DNA of 36,960 bases, taken from positions 1 through 36,960 of the forward strand of contig SHBL01000005.1 of NCBI GenBank assembly GCA_004321845.1, in the 5' to 3' direction. Shown here piece by piece: positions 8,876 to 19,713 of this stretch. Position 1 is the stretch's first letter; every line of letters begins with the position of its first letter. The DNA is from SAR86 cluster bacterium. GTDB lineage: Bacteria; Pseudomonadota; Gammaproteobacteria; Magnimaribacterales; TMED112. The notes under the pieces were generated by a model. That model did not search any database, was not told where the DNA came from, and saw only the letters and a program-made list of their open reading frames with translations. The position numbers and the translations under genes were made by a program.

Positions 8876-10219
8876 ATGGCTAACGAAAATTTAGATAATC
8901 GATTTGAACTTATTCAAGAAACCTTCTCAAATCCAGAATTTAAAACAAAGCTTGGAAGAATTTTAAGTGAAATGACTCCAAGTGAGTTAGCTTATGTTAT
9001 TGAATCTTCTCCTCCACATGAAAGAAAGATTATATGGGATTTAATTCAGCTTGATACAGAAGGTGAAGTCTTAGGAGAGTTAGACGAAAGTTTAAGAGAA
9101 GATTTATTGGCAGGCATGAATCCTGAGGAAATATCTGCAGCTATTAGTGATCTTGAAGTAGATGATCTGGCTGATATCCTTCAGACCCTTCCTGAAAAAA
9201 TTACAAATGAAGTTTTGTCCTTGATGAATTCAAGGGACAGAGGAAGAGTAGAAAAGATTCTTGATTACCCAGAAGAATCAGCTGGTGGTCTCATGAATAC
9301 CGATGTAATAACTGTGCGTGCAGAAAATTCAATTGAACTAGTAATGAGGTATCTAAGATTTCTTAAGGAATTGCCACAGAATACTGATGATATTTATGTA
9401 GTTTCAAAAAAAGATGAGTATCTAGGAATACTCCCAATCACAAAAATTTTAACTTCCGATCCAAATCTTACTGTTAGAGAGGTTATGGATACTGAATTTA
9501 GTCCTTTAAGCATAGAGAGCGATCAAATTGATATTTATAATCAATTTAAAACCAAAGATTTATTTTCAGCTCCTGTTGTAGATGAAAATAATCACTTGTT
9601 AGGGCGAATTACTGTTGATGATATTATCGAAGTAGCAGCAGATGAGGCAGAACAAGACTTCATTGGCTTTGCACAGATTGAAGAAGATATTTTTGCCTCA
9701 CCGAAGAAATCTATTCGAAATCGACTGTTATGGTTATCAATAAATTTGCTTACAGCAATAATTGCTGCCTTCTCTATAAGTATTTTTGAAGATGTAATCG
9801 AGCAAGTTGTGTATGCTGCAATATTAATGCCAATTGTTGCAAGCATGGGAGGAATTGCAGCCACACAAACTCTAGGCATATATATAAGAGCTGAAGCTAT
9901 GCGCCAATTAAATAGGAAAAATTTACGCTATTTATTTAGAAGAGAATTTATTGTTGCTTTAGCTAATTGTGTTGTATTTTCCTTGGCGATATATGCCATA
10001 ACAACTTTTTGGTTTGCAAATCCTTCTCTCTCTTTAGCAATATCTCTTGCTATGATTTTTAATTTGCTTGCTGCTGCAATTTTTGGATTCTTATTTCCTC
10101 ACCTTTTAAGAAAGTTTGGATATGACCCTGCAATTGCAGGAGGTGTAGTAATCACCACATTTACAGATATCATAGGCTTTGTAAGCTTTCTAGGAATAAT
10201 CAGCTTTCTTATTGCCTAG
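8876..10219 (+). CDS. mgtE: Magnesium transporter MgtE
   Basis: MgtE N domain, CBS pair, C-terminal TM domain with MPIVASMGGIAATQTLGIYIR. Confidence 0.95.
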   Translation: MANENLDNRFELIQETFSNPEFKTKLGRILSEMTPSELAYVIESSPPHERKIIWDLIQLDTEGEVLGELDESLREDLLAGMNPEEISAAISDLEVDDLADILQTLPEKITNEVLSLMNSRDRGRVEKILDYPEESAGGLMNTDVITVRAENSIELVMRYLRFLKELPQNTDDIYVVSKKDEYLGILPITKILTSDPNLTVREVMDTEFSPLSIESDQIDIYNQFKTKDLFSAPVVDENNHLLGRITVDDIIEVAADEAEQDFIGFAQIEEDIFASPKKSIRNRLLWLSINLLTAIIAAFSISIFEDVIEQVVYAAILMPIVASMGGIAATQTLGIYIRAEAMRQLNRKNLRYLFRREFIVALANCVVFSLAIYAITTFWFANPSLSLAISLAMIFNLLAAAIFGFLFPHLLRKFGYDPAIAGGVVITTFTDIIGFVSFLGIISFLIA

Positions 10220-12227
10220 TTTCTACAATTAAATTATCCGCGCTACCTGAAATTCCATACTTTGTTTCTGTAATTTGATTAATTCCATCTTCAAGAACTT
10301 CTGTTACTACAACTGCGCCTGCTGCAGCTGGAAAGCCGCCCAATATAGCGACATACCATGGAATATTTTGGGAAAGCGAAGTATTAAAACTCATTTCAAG
10401 ATCGAAAGTATCAAATGATTCTAGCTTTGAAGAAATAGTGCCCACTATTTCTGCATCGCCTACATCGAAATTTAAATTTAAATTATTAATATTTGCATAA
10501 CCAGCACTATCTGCAAAAAATTCTCCAGAAAGAGAATTAATAAAAAAATTATCTTGGTCTAACTTGTCAAAATCTGCATTTAATATATTCACTAATCTAG
10601 ACCTTATATCTATTAGAGAAAGAACTCTTAAAGCATCAATGGTAAATGTTGAATCAGTATAAGAAATATCTTTTCCTGAGATTTTAACTAATCCGCCATA
10701 ACCAATATTGGTATCTTTAAAGTTAATATAACTATTCTTTAATGAGAAATTAAATTTACTAAACTCTAGGTTTGAATTACGAGCTGGATTTTCATTGCTA
10801 TTTAATAACTCAAAATTTGCATTAAGATTTCTTAATTCCATATCATTGAAATTAAATTCAAAAGAACTACTTTCTGTGCTGTTGAGAGAAAAATAATTTG
10901 AATTAAATCCACTTGGATATATTCTGAAACCGCCATTTATAGATTCATAATTATTAAGAATGTTAAAGTCAAAATATATTTCATCTATATTTAGAAGAAG
11001 TCTGTTTTTATTAAATGACACATTATAGTCAGGATCTAAAGAAGGAATCTTTCCATCTAAACTCTTTAAAATTCCATTATCACTAAACTTAATAGTGAAG
11101 TTATCATAATCATTTAGCACTAATTTATTATCATCATTACCGATTAATTTTCGTGATAAATAAAAATTTCCAAGCTCTAGGTTAGGTAGCTTTAATTCAT
11201 CCCCAAAAATTCTTAAAGAACTATTATCAATATAGATATTCAAATTTTCGGTTGCTAAATCTAGTTCTGATGTCCTTAAAAAACCATCTTTTGCTTTCAT
11301 TACTATATTGAAATTTGAATTATCACTTGCTTCTGTGAAAGAGAGGAGTAAGTCCAGATAGCTCGATTTAAAATTTGAATCTTCTAAAAAGGCTTTTAAA
11401 TCATCTGCATTAGATGGGATTAGATTAATAACATCACTTTGATTTCCTTTAACCCACATCTCTAATAAAAAGGAATCATCGTACTTGAATGATGATTTTA
11501 TGACCTTTACACCGTCAGTTGATGAAAGCTTTGCAAAAGGTATGGAGAACTTATCATTGAAATTAATCTCTATAAAACCTTTAAGATTTTTATATCTACT
11601 TGGTGCATCATAGAATGTGAAATCTATTAAAACTTCATCAGAATTTATATTTAAAAAAAGTTTATTTTCTGAAAAATATCCTCGTCCACTGAACTGATCT
11701 AATGAGTTTATACTTCCAGGCAAATCTATACTTAAGTCAGTGAATGCAAAACCAATCTCCTCAGATTTTGAAAGAAAATCTTTTAATTCAAGTTTATTGA
11801 ATTCTGTGTTTCCAGCTTTAAAGTCATTAATAGATAACTCGCTGATATAGATGTCAGGTTGTTCTGCTTGCTCACCAGATGAATCCTCATTAAGTTCCAC
11901 TTCACTGTTATACAGCTCTAGATTTGGAATATAAATCATTTTTCCAATAAGCGAATTAAGGAAATTAATCTCTAGATTAATTCGATCACCTGAAAAATTT
12001 GCTGCACCTGAAAAGGAAAAACCATCAATTTCAACCTTCATTCCAAGAAGACTGGGCTCAATTGAAATTTCCTCATAGCTTATTTTTTCTCCAAATAATA
12101 ATTTAGATGTCTGTTTGGAGCCAAAATCTGTTGTAAGAAATAAACAAAACGAGTAAAAACCTATAATTAAAATTGCAAGAAGATATAAAAAAAGCCTAAT
12201 TGGCCAAATTAAATATTTTTTAACCAT
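10209..12227 (-). CDS. yhdP: YhdP-like AsmA-family protein, shortened
   Basis: N-terminal TM, C-terminal IPWYVAILGGFPAAAGAVVVTEV resembling YhdP C-terminus, located after mreBCD. ORF opens at 12260; start at 12227 (MVKKYLIWPIRLF) preferred. Confidence 0.7.
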   Translation of the reverse strand: MVKKYLIWPIRLFLYLLAILIIGFYSFCLFLTTDFGSKQTSKLLFGEKISYEEISIEPSLLGMKVEIDGFSFSGAANFSGDRINLEINFLNSLIGKMIYIPNLELYNSEVELNEDSSGEQAEQPDIYISELSINDFKAGNTEFNKLELKDFLSKSEEIGFAFTDLSIDLPGSINSLDQFSGRGYFSENKLFLNINSDEVLIDFTFYDAPSRYKNLKGFIEINFNDKFSIPFAKLSSTDGVKVIKSSFKYDDSFLLEMWVKGNQSDVINLIPSNADDLKAFLEDSNFKSSYLDLLLSFTEASDNSNFNIVMKAKDGFLRTSELDLATENLNIYIDNSSLRIFGDELKLPNLELGNFYLSRKLIGNDDNKLVLNDYDNFTIKFSDNGILKSLDGKIPSLDPDYNVSFNKNRLLLNIDEIYFDFNILNNYESINGGFRIYPSGFNSNYFSLNSTESSSFEFNFNDMELRNLNANFELLNSNENPARNSNLEFSKFNFSLKNSYINFKDTNIGYGGLVKISGKDISYTDSTFTIDALRVLSLIDIRSRLVNILNADFDKLDQDNFFINSLSGEFFADSAGYANINNLNLNFDVGDAEIVGTISSKLESFDTFDLEMSFNTSLSQNIPWYVAILGGFPAAAGAVVVTEVLEDGINQITETKYGISGSADNLIVETRQ

Positions 12228-12667
12228 TTTTGTCTTTGATTGATGAAGATAAAGGCCCATATTGCGGCATTAAGCAGAGGATTTAGCACTATTCTTATGT
12301 TCATGCCATCAGCATAACTATTTATCATAAAAAGCATGATATTGAGAACAAATGATATGGAGCAAATTAAGATTATTTGTTCTAGAAGTGATCTTTGAAT
12401 CCATTTTAATGTTGAAAAGTTTAGATATAAGCCAATAATTCCAAAAGTTAAGGTATAAGGCATAGTTAGATTACTAAAAAAAAGGTCTATTAAAAAACCT
12501 TTAAAAATAAAGAAATATACATTTGGCACTTTTTTAACAAAAGTTGTCATGACTAATGTATTAATTAAGAAAATGTCTGGGGTAATGGACCAAATACTTG
12601 TAGCCAGAAATATTTGATTCACAATGATTAAGCCAAAAAGAATTAAAAACCTAAAAAATTCATTCAT
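12209..12667 (-). CDS. mreD: Rod shape-determining protein MreD
   Basis: Small multi-TM protein directly after mreC. Confidence 0.85.
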   Translation of the reverse strand: MNEFFRFLILFGLIIVNQIFLATSIWSITPDIFLINTLVMTTFVKKVPNVYFFIFKGFLIDLFFSNLTMPYTLTFGIIGLYLNFSTLKWIQRSLLEQIILICSISFVLNIMLFMINSYADGMNIRIVLNPLLNAAIWAFIFINQRQKWLKNI

Positions 12668-13457
12668 GCAGTGTCACCTTCTTATCTATAGATTGAAATG
12701 GGTCAAAAAATAGTTCTATTTCTAGATTTTGCTGAAAGATATTTGAGTCAGCTTTTGAAATATTTATCAATCTACCAACAATCAAACCCTGAGGATATAT
12801 TCCATCAAAACCTGTTGAAAAGAATGTGTCTCCTTCGGTATAGCTAACAGCTTTAGATTCATTATTACATGTGATTAATCTTCTTTGTCCTGAGCCTTTT
12901 GCAATACAGTAAAAACCATTAATAGTTTTTATTGATATATACTCTCCTGGATCACTCAGAAGCCTTACTTCGATCTCATTTTTAGAAATATTTTTTGTTT
13001 TTCCAACTGCAAAGTTACCATGTGATACAGCAAAGACACCATTCATAGTTAATCTAGGATTATTAAGATAAACTCTATGTTTATTACAGCAGGTGAAGTT
13101 CATCTGATCAAAAGAACTAATATGAAGTTCAGTATCATTTGTCTCAGAAAATATTAAATTTGTATAAGATTTTGAGTTTTCAAGAGATCTAATTTTAAGC
13201 TCATTTTCATAAATATCGTTTTGCAACATAAGTATCTCTTCTTCTAATAAAGCAATTTTTTTATTTTCAAACTCTTGGTATTCTTGAAGAACTTGTGAAA
13301 CAAATTGTTGAGGTACATTTAGAAATTTAACCAAAAATCTTTGTGATTTTTCATTAAGTTTTAAGATATCAGATAAATATATAAGAAGACTAGCGAAAAT
13401 AAGAGCTAGAAGCACTAATCTTATTTTCTTCTGAATAGGAAGAATACTTGATGACAT
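12660..13457 (-). CDS. mreC: Rod shape-determining protein MreC
   Basis: N-terminal TM, coiled coil, MreC beta domain; between mreB and mreD. Confidence 0.92.
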   Translation of the reverse strand: MSSSILPIQKKIRLVLLALIFASLLIYLSDILKLNEKSQRFLVKFLNVPQQFVSQVLQEYQEFENKKIALLEEEILMLQNDIYENELKIRSLENSKSYTNLIFSETNDTELHISSFDQMNFTCCNKHRVYLNNPRLTMNGVFAVSHGNFAVGKTKNISKNEIEVRLLSDPGEYISIKTINGFYCIAKGSGQRRLITCNNESKAVSYTEGDTFFSTGFDGIYPQGLIVGRLINISKADSNIFQQNLEIELFFDPFQSIDKKVTLHE

Positions 13458-14497
13458 TACTCTTCAGCAAATAGGTCGAAATCTTTATCCATTAGGCCCA
13501 GTGCAATACCACCACCTCGTGCAACACAAGTAAGAGGGTCATCTGATACTCTAGTAGGTATCCCAGTAGACTGCTCTATGAGTGTGTCCAAGCAGTGCAG
13601 CAGTGCTCCACCTCCAGTAAGAACGATACCATCCTGAGAAATATCTGCTGCAAGTTCTGGTGGTGAAAGTTCAAGAGCAGTTCTCACTGATCTTACAATT
13701 GCAGATGTTTGATTTTCAAGTGCTCTAAAACCATCTTCTTTTTGGAATACAACTAATTCTGGAATGCCCTCAGCAAGATTTCTTCCTCTAAATTCATATG
13801 GTTCAAAATCCTTTTTACAATTAAGGGTTGCACAGCCAACCTGTAATTTAATTAATTCTGCTGTAGATTCTCCAATTACCACACCAAATTTTCTTCGAAC
13901 ATATGTTTGTATAGCTTCATCAAACTTATCGCCGCCCACTTTCAAAGATTCAGAATATACGATGCCATTCAAAGATAAAATTGCTACTTCTGAAGTTCCT
14001 CCACCAATATCAATGACCATACTTCCTCGAGGCTTATCAATTGCTACCCCTGCGCCAAGAGCTGCAGCGATTGGTTCTTCTATTAGCTTGACTACACTTG
14101 CTCCAGCAGATAGGGCAGATTCTCTTATTGCTCTCTTTTCAACTTGAGTTGCTTTCGATGGAACACAAACTAAAACTCTAGGGCTTGGTGAAAGAATTGA
14201 ATTATTTGAGACTTTTTTTATAAAATGTTGAAGCATTTTTTCAGTGACATTAAAGTCTGCAATAACTCCATCCCTTAATGGTCTTATTGCTTCCATCTTC
14301 CCTGGTGTTCTGCCAAGCATTTTTTTTGCATCATGGCCCACAGCTACAACTGTTTTCTGACCACTTCTTTCTTGAATTGCTACTACAGAAGGTTCATCTA
14401 ATACTATCCCATCTTCTTTTGTGTAAATTAATGTGTTGGCCGTACCCAAGTCAATGGATATATCATTTGAAAAAATACTGCGTAAAAACTTAAACAT
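13457..14497 (-). CDS. mreB: Rod shape-determining protein MreB
   Basis: Actin-fold motifs [32 protein letters not shown]. Confidence 0.98.
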   Translation of the reverse strand: MFKFLRSIFSNDISIDLGTANTLIYTKEDGIVLDEPSVVAIQERSGQKTVVAVGHDAKKMLGRTPGKMEAIRPLRDGVIADFNVTEKMLQHFIKKVSNNSILSPSPRVLVCVPSKATQVEKRAIRESALSAGASVVKLIEEPIAAALGAGVAIDKPRGSMVIDIGGGTSEVAILSLNGIVYSESLKVGGDKFDEAIQTYVRRKFGVVIGESTAELIKLQVGCATLNCKKDFEPYEFRGRNLAEGIPELVVFQKEDGFRALENQTSAIVRSVRTALELSPPELAADISQDGIVLTGGGALLHCLDTLIEQSTGIPTRVSDDPLTCVARGGGIALGLMDKDFDLFAEE

Positions 14498-14546
14498 TTC
14501 TAATATATCTCTATAATATTCAGAATCTTATAGAATACGGCTTTTA

Positions 14547-14828
14547 ATGGATAAAATCGAGTTAAAAAATCTTTTATTTCTTGCACGAATTAGTGCTGAT
14601 GAAAAAGAGCACCCCAAAATCATAGAAAAATTACAAAATACATTCAATTTAATTGATGAAATGCAAGATTTAGATCTATCTAACCTAGAACCACTAAATA
14701 ATCCTTTAGAACTTAATAATGTATCTAGAGAAGATGTTAATAAAAATAGAAATTCTAAAAATGAGTTTCTTGATAACTCACCAGAGTCCGATAAAGATTA
14801 CTTTTTAGTGCCTAAAATAATAGAATGA
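14547..14828 (+). CDS. gatC: Asp/Glu-tRNA amidotransferase subunit C
   Basis: GatC-like length and sequence, upstream of gatA. Confidence 0.92.
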   Translation: MDKIELKNLLFLARISADEKEHPKIIEKLQNTFNLIDEMQDLDLSNLEPLNNPLELNNVSREDVNKNRNSKNEFLDNSPESDKDYFLVPKIIE

Positions 14829-16252
14829 ATTTTAAAGAGCAAAGAGATAACTTCAGATCAAAAAAAGTTTCTGCTAAAGAGGCAGTTAAAGATTCAATAA
14901 ATAAAATTAATAATGATGATTTAAATATTTTTATAAATATTTTCGATTCTGAAGCCATAAAAAAAGCTGAATTTATTGATAATAATTTTGATAAATTCAA
15001 AGATGCGCCTTTAGCAGGAGTCCCAATAGCTCATAAAGATATTTTCTGTACTAAAGGCTTACCTACGACTTGCGGGTCTAAAATGTTAGAAAATTTTGTT
15101 CCACCATATGATTCAACAGTTATAAAAAACTGCAATGAAGCAGGTTCTGTGATTTTAGGCAAAACTAATATGGATGAATTTGCTATGGGCTCATCAAATG
15201 AGACAAGTTATTTTGGCCCAGTTTCTAATCCTTGGAACTCTGATTTAGTTCCAGGAGGAAGTTCTGGAGGTGCAGCAGCTTGTGTTGCAGCCGGTATTAC
15301 ATCTATTTCAACAGGAACTGATACAGGTGGCTCTATAAGACAGCCAGCTGCTCTATGTGGGATCACAGGTTTAAAACCTACATATGGTTTGGTCTCAAGA
15401 TGGGGAATGATTGCCTTTTGCTCAAGCATGGATCAAGCAGGCCCATTTTCTAAAGATGCATTTGGATGTGCTGCTTTACTTGATGCAATGTCATCATACG
15501 ATAGTAAAGATTCAACATCCACCAAAAGACCAGATAAAAATTTTGAGAACCTATTAACTAAAGATTTTGGATCATTAAAGATAGGCGTGATAAAAGATAT
15601 TAATAGTTTTGGTATTAATTCAGATGTCATGGGGGCTTATGAAACATCAAAAACAGTTCTTTCTGGATTGGGTCATGAGCTTAAAGAGGTAGATTTTTCC
15701 GAACTTTCCTCTGGCATATGTTCATATTATGTAATTGCACCTGCTGAGTGTTCATCAAATTTATCTAGATTTGATGGAGTCAAATATGGTTACAGAGCAA
15801 GTGATCAAAAAGATATCTCGAAACTATACATGGAAACAAGATCTGAAGCTTTCGGTGATGAAGTTAAAAAAAGAATATTAATTGGTACTCACGTTCTCTC
15901 AGCTGGTTTTTATGATGCTTATTACTTGCAGGCTCAGAAGGTAAGAAGAATGATTAAAAATAAATTTGAGGATGTTTTTAAAAATGTAGATCTTGTTTTT
16001 ATGCCAACGACCTTAGATCAGGCATTTGAAAAAAATAGAGAATCTAATGATCCAAATAGAATGTATAAAGAAGACTTGCTGACTATTCCTGCTAACTTAG
16101 CCGGCTTACCAGCTATTTCATTCCCAAATGGCTTTAAAAATAACCTCCCTATTGGTGGGCAGTTTGTTGGAAACTATTTTAGTGAAGATCTTTTACTTAC
16201 TACTACTCACAAAATACAGGAGGTGTCCGATTGGCACAAAATGACACCTTAA
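14825..16252 (+). CDS. gatA: Asp/Glu-tRNA amidotransferase subunit A
   Basis: Amidase signature PGGSSGGAAACVAAG...GTDTGGSIRQPAALCG. Confidence 0.98.
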   Translation: MNFKEQRDNFRSKKVSAKEAVKDSINKINNDDLNIFINIFDSEAIKKAEFIDNNFDKFKDAPLAGVPIAHKDIFCTKGLPTTCGSKMLENFVPPYDSTVIKNCNEAGSVILGKTNMDEFAMGSSNETSYFGPVSNPWNSDLVPGGSSGGAAACVAAGITSISTGTDTGGSIRQPAALCGITGLKPTYGLVSRWGMIAFCSSMDQAGPFSKDAFGCAALLDAMSSYDSKDSTSTKRPDKNFENLLTKDFGSLKIGVIKDINSFGINSDVMGAYETSKTVLSGLGHELKEVDFSELSSGICSYYVIAPAECSSNLSRFDGVKYGYRASDQKDISKLYMETRSEAFGDEVKKRILIGTHVLSAGFYDAYYLQAQKVRRMIKNKFEDVFKNVDLVFMPTTLDQAFEKNRESNDPNRMYKEDLLTIPANLAGLPAISFPNGFKNNLPIGGQFVGNYFSEDLLLTTTHKIQEVSDWHKMTP

Positions 16253-17670
16253 TTAAAGGTTGGCAACCAGTTATTGGACTTGAAGTTCATGTCCAACTTA
16301 TGACTAATACCAAACTTTTTTCACCGGCAAAAAACAAATTTGGAGAAGATGCAAATACTCTAGTTGATCTCATTGATATGGGGCTACCAGGTGTTCTCCC
16401 AGTTCTAAATGAAGGAGCTATGAAACAAGGCATTAAGTTTGGGTTAGCTACTTCAGCTAAAATCGCAAAAACTATGATTTTTGATAGAAAAAATTATTTT
16501 TATCCTGATTTACCGAAAGGCTATCAGATAACACAATTACATTACCCAATTGTTAAGGAGGGGGTTGTTGAGGTTAACAACAAGAAAATTCGAATTCATC
16601 AAGCACATCTAGAAGAGGATGCTGGTAAATCAATGCATGATAAATACGATAATAAATCAGTGATTGATCTGAACAGATCAGGAGTTCCTTTGCTTGAAAT
16701 AGTTTCTGAGCCAGATATTAGATCTGCACGAGAAGCAGTAGATTACCTAAAAAAGATTCATCAAATAATCACTTACCTTGATATCTCCGATGGCAATATG
16801 TCTCAAGGATCAATGAGGTGTGATGCAAATATTTCTATTATGAAGCCTGATGCTGAAGCATATGGAACCAGAGCTGAAATAAAGAATATAAACTCATTTA
16901 AATTTGTTGAGAAAGCAATTAATTTTGAAATTAAAAGACAAATTAAATTATTAGAAAATGGTGGAACAGTCGAACAAGAAACCCGTTTATATGATGCAGT
17001 AAAAGATGAAACTAGGTCTATGCGAACAAAAGAATTTGCAAATGATTATAGATACTTTCCATGTCCAGATTTAGTGCCAACAAACATATCCAACGAACTT
17101 ATCGAAGAGGTTAGGAAAGGTATGGATGAATTACCTGAAGAGAAAGAGGCAAGATTTAGATCTGAATATAATCTAGGAGATTATGAGGCACAAGTTTTGT
17201 GTGCAGAAAAATCAACAGCAAATTTCTATGAAGAGGTATGTAAAGTGACAGATCCAATTCTTTCAGCAAAATGGATTATTGGTGAAGTAAATGCTCTTTT
17301 AAACAAGCATGATGTTTCTCTAAACCAATCTAATATCAATTCAAAGAACTTTTCTAATCTAATTCTAAAAATTACCGATGGCACAATATCTGGAAAAATT
17401 GCAAAAGAAGTATTGGAAGAAATGTGGGAGGAAGGTTCAGATCCAATCGAGATAATAAAATCTAAGGGCCTTGAACAGATTTCTGATGAAGGAGAGTTAG
17501 AAACAATAGCCCAAGCTGTGATTGATAATAATTCTAGCCAAGTTGAAGCTTATAAATCAGGTAAAGATAAATTATTTGGTTTTTTTGTTGGCCAGGTAAT
17601 GAAAGAGACCCAAGGTAAAGCAAACCCTGGTGCTGTAAATGAAATACTTAAAAAACTTCTTTCTAATTAG
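16231..17670 (+). CDS. gatB: Asp/Glu-tRNA amidotransferase subunit B (TTG start)
   Basis: IGLEVHVQL, DLNRSGVPLLEIVSEPD, YRYFPCPDL; TTG start preceded by AGGAGGTG inside gatA. Confidence 0.96.
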   Translation: MAQNDTLIKGWQPVIGLEVHVQLMTNTKLFSPAKNKFGEDANTLVDLIDMGLPGVLPVLNEGAMKQGIKFGLATSAKIAKTMIFDRKNYFYPDLPKGYQITQLHYPIVKEGVVEVNNKKIRIHQAHLEEDAGKSMHDKYDNKSVIDLNRSGVPLLEIVSEPDIRSAREAVDYLKKIHQIITYLDISDGNMSQGSMRCDANISIMKPDAEAYGTRAEIKNINSFKFVEKAINFEIKRQIKLLENGGTVEQETRLYDAVKDETRSMRTKEFANDYRYFPCPDLVPTNISNELIEEVRKGMDELPEEKEARFRSEYNLGDYEAQVLCAEKSTANFYEEVCKVTDPILSAKWIIGEVNALLNKHDVSLNQSNINSKNFSNLILKITDGTISGKIAKEVLEEMWEEGSDPIEIIKSKGLEQISDEGELETIAQAVIDNNSSQVEAYKSGKDKLFGFFVGQVMKETQGKANPGAVNEILKKLLSN

Positions 17671-18554
17671 TGAATTCTTAAAAGATCAGTTGCAACTTCA
17701 ATATCACCATCATAATACTTTGCTACTTCTAATTTAATTTCAGATTCAGTAGCTCCCCAATAAAGAATATGAGAAAGAACAAGCTTCTTGGGTTTGATCT
17801 TATTAGCTATAGAGCCAAGTTGTTTTGGGCTTGTATGATGTGCAGCATGATATATCTGCCAATCAGGCGTTTTTTTTAAAAATCCAGTTTCTGAAAAAAC
17901 CTCATGCACTAATATGTCAGCACCTTTAGATTTTTCTATAAGTTTCATTGATGGAGCTGTATCTCCAGAAAAAACTATTTTTAGATCATCTGTAGTAACA
18001 ACAAAACCAAATGATTTTTCTAATTCACCATGACTATTTTTAAAAGCTTCCAATTTTATTTCTTCATTCTTGTAAATATATCCATCGTAAATTTCAAAAA
18101 AGTCATATTTGTAACCAGTGCTATTTTGAGGTTGAGTGCCATTTATTCTGTAATTAATATCAAAAGCGTAAGCATTGATTATATTTTTTGCCATCAAATC
18201 TAATTCTTTAGGACCATGAAGTTTAAGACTTTTAGTCTTACCCATTATCCATGGTGTGATTATTAGATCACTTAGACCAAGAGTATGGTCTGAGTGCATA
18301 TGTGTGAGGAATGCATGTTCAATACTTGTAGTGTCCACTTCAAGATCACCGCCCCACTCTTTTGTTAATCCAGCAAAATTACGAACTACCCCTGCTCCAA
18401 AATCAATGAGGTATGGTGTTTTATCAACCATTATTAGATATGAAGATCCGCCTCTATCTGGATCTGGGTTAGGTGTTCCCGAACCAAGAACAAAAACTTT
18501 CGTTTCTGCCCCTAGGCTTAAAATAAAGAAAATTAAAAAAAATAATCTAATCAT
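17667..18554 (-). CDS. Exported metallo-beta-lactamase-fold hydrolase (RNase Z/arylsulfatase-like)
   Basis: Signal peptide MIRLFFLIFFILSLGAE; HMHSDH metal motif, FSGDTAPS, LSHIL. Confidence 0.85.
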   Translation of the reverse strand: MIRLFFLIFFILSLGAETKVFVLGSGTPNPDPDRGGSSYLIMVDKTPYLIDFGAGVVRNFAGLTKEWGGDLEVDTTSIEHAFLTHMHSDHTLGLSDLIITPWIMGKTKSLKLHGPKELDLMAKNIINAYAFDINYRINGTQPQNSTGYKYDFFEIYDGYIYKNEEIKLEAFKNSHGELEKSFGFVVTTDDLKIVFSGDTAPSMKLIEKSKGADILVHEVFSETGFLKKTPDWQIYHAAHHTSPKQLGSIANKIKPKKLVLSHILYWGATESEIKLEVAKYYDGDIEVATDLLRIH

Positions 18555-19713
18555 TTATATTAAAAATACCAATTCTGTCTGATTTATAAGAGCCTAGTAT
18601 TAGTTCATCTTTGAATGGATAAACGACTGATAGACCTCCAAAAGCAGTGTCTCCAAAAGTATATTCTTTTATCATATTTAAGGATTTATCAGTTGTAATA
18701 ACCGAAAAGGGTGTGGCGCATTGTATTTGAGATGATCTCATACATGTAAGGCCACCAAGATCTGTATTCTGCACAGCTATCCATAATTCATCTCCTTTTG
18801 CGATAATATTATCTGATCCGCCTTCAAGATAATTTCTGAATTTAAAATTTTTTCTTTTATCATTCTCAATTGAAGCTACGGTTCCATTCATTCTAAAACT
18901 TATAAATAGTGTATCTTCAATAATTTCAATTCCATTTGGCCATGCACCCTGTGAATTTTCTACAATATTAAATCCGCTATTTTTATTCCATTCATAAACA
19001 TAGCCCGTATCCCATTTGAAGATATTGTAAAGTTCTAATTTCGAGAAATCCCAATCCTTATCGTATTGATGAGTAGCAAAGAAACCGCCAACGTCGTCTT
19101 TAATGACTACATCATTGAAATAAGTATTTTCTCTAGGAGCCGCAACACAACCAATCCAGAACAAGGTCCTTTTTGGACTATCAGAAAAGACAATATCGTC
19201 ATTAAAAAATAAAAAAAACTCTACTCTATCTACGAGTTCGTGGTTGATAACAGCAAGTAAATGAGCTTCTTCAAGAAATGGACTGAAATTATTTGAGTTT
19301 TTTAAAGAGATTTTTTTATGGGTGTCTATGCCATGAGGGAATAGCTGCTTGTAGGGCTTGCAATCCTCTTCACCAATCCCTAAGCCACTTTCTTCTATAA
19401 ATGTAATTTCATAGTCTTGAATTTTTTTTGTCTCAAGATCTAATCTTGATAATACACCAGTCTTTATTGAGCCCTCATTTAATTCAGCAAGTCCTGCAAA
19501 TTGAGAAATAATTAATGCATCTTCACCTGGTATTTCAGCAAAATCTTCAGGATTTTGTAAGTTGCATATTAATTGAAGTGTTCCTTTTGATAAGCAATTA
19601 TCTTTATTCTCATACTCTGGAACAAAAGATTTTAAAATAGGATCTAGTGACAGTAGTCCTAAGAAAATAATTAGAACTACTGCTGCCAGTATTTTTAATA
19701 GAATCTTATACAA
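18547..19713 (-). CDS. Membrane-anchored paraoxonase/arylesterase-like beta-propeller hydrolase
   Basis: N-terminal TM; PHGID and LLAVINHE (cf. PON1 PHGIST / LLVVNHP), YFNDVV, WPNGIEI, GSDNIIAKGDELWIAV aligning with PON Ca2+-ligand regions. Confidence 0.7.
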   Translation of the reverse strand: MYKILLKILAAVVLIIFLGLLSLDPILKSFVPEYENKDNCLSKGTLQLICNLQNPEDFAEIPGEDALIISQFAGLAELNEGSIKTGVLSRLDLETKKIQDYEITFIEESGLGIGEEDCKPYKQLFPHGIDTHKKISLKNSNNFSPFLEEAHLLAVINHELVDRVEFFLFFNDDIVFSDSPKRTLFWIGCVAAPRENTYFNDVVIKDDVGGFFATHQYDKDWDFSKLELYNIFKWDTGYVYEWNKNSGFNIVENSQGAWPNGIEIIEDTLFISFRMNGTVASIENDKRKNFKFRNYLEGGSDNIIAKGDELWIAVQNTDLGGLTCMRSSQIQCATPFSVITTDKSLNMIKEYTFGDTAFGGLSVVYPFKDELILGSYKSDRIGIFNIND

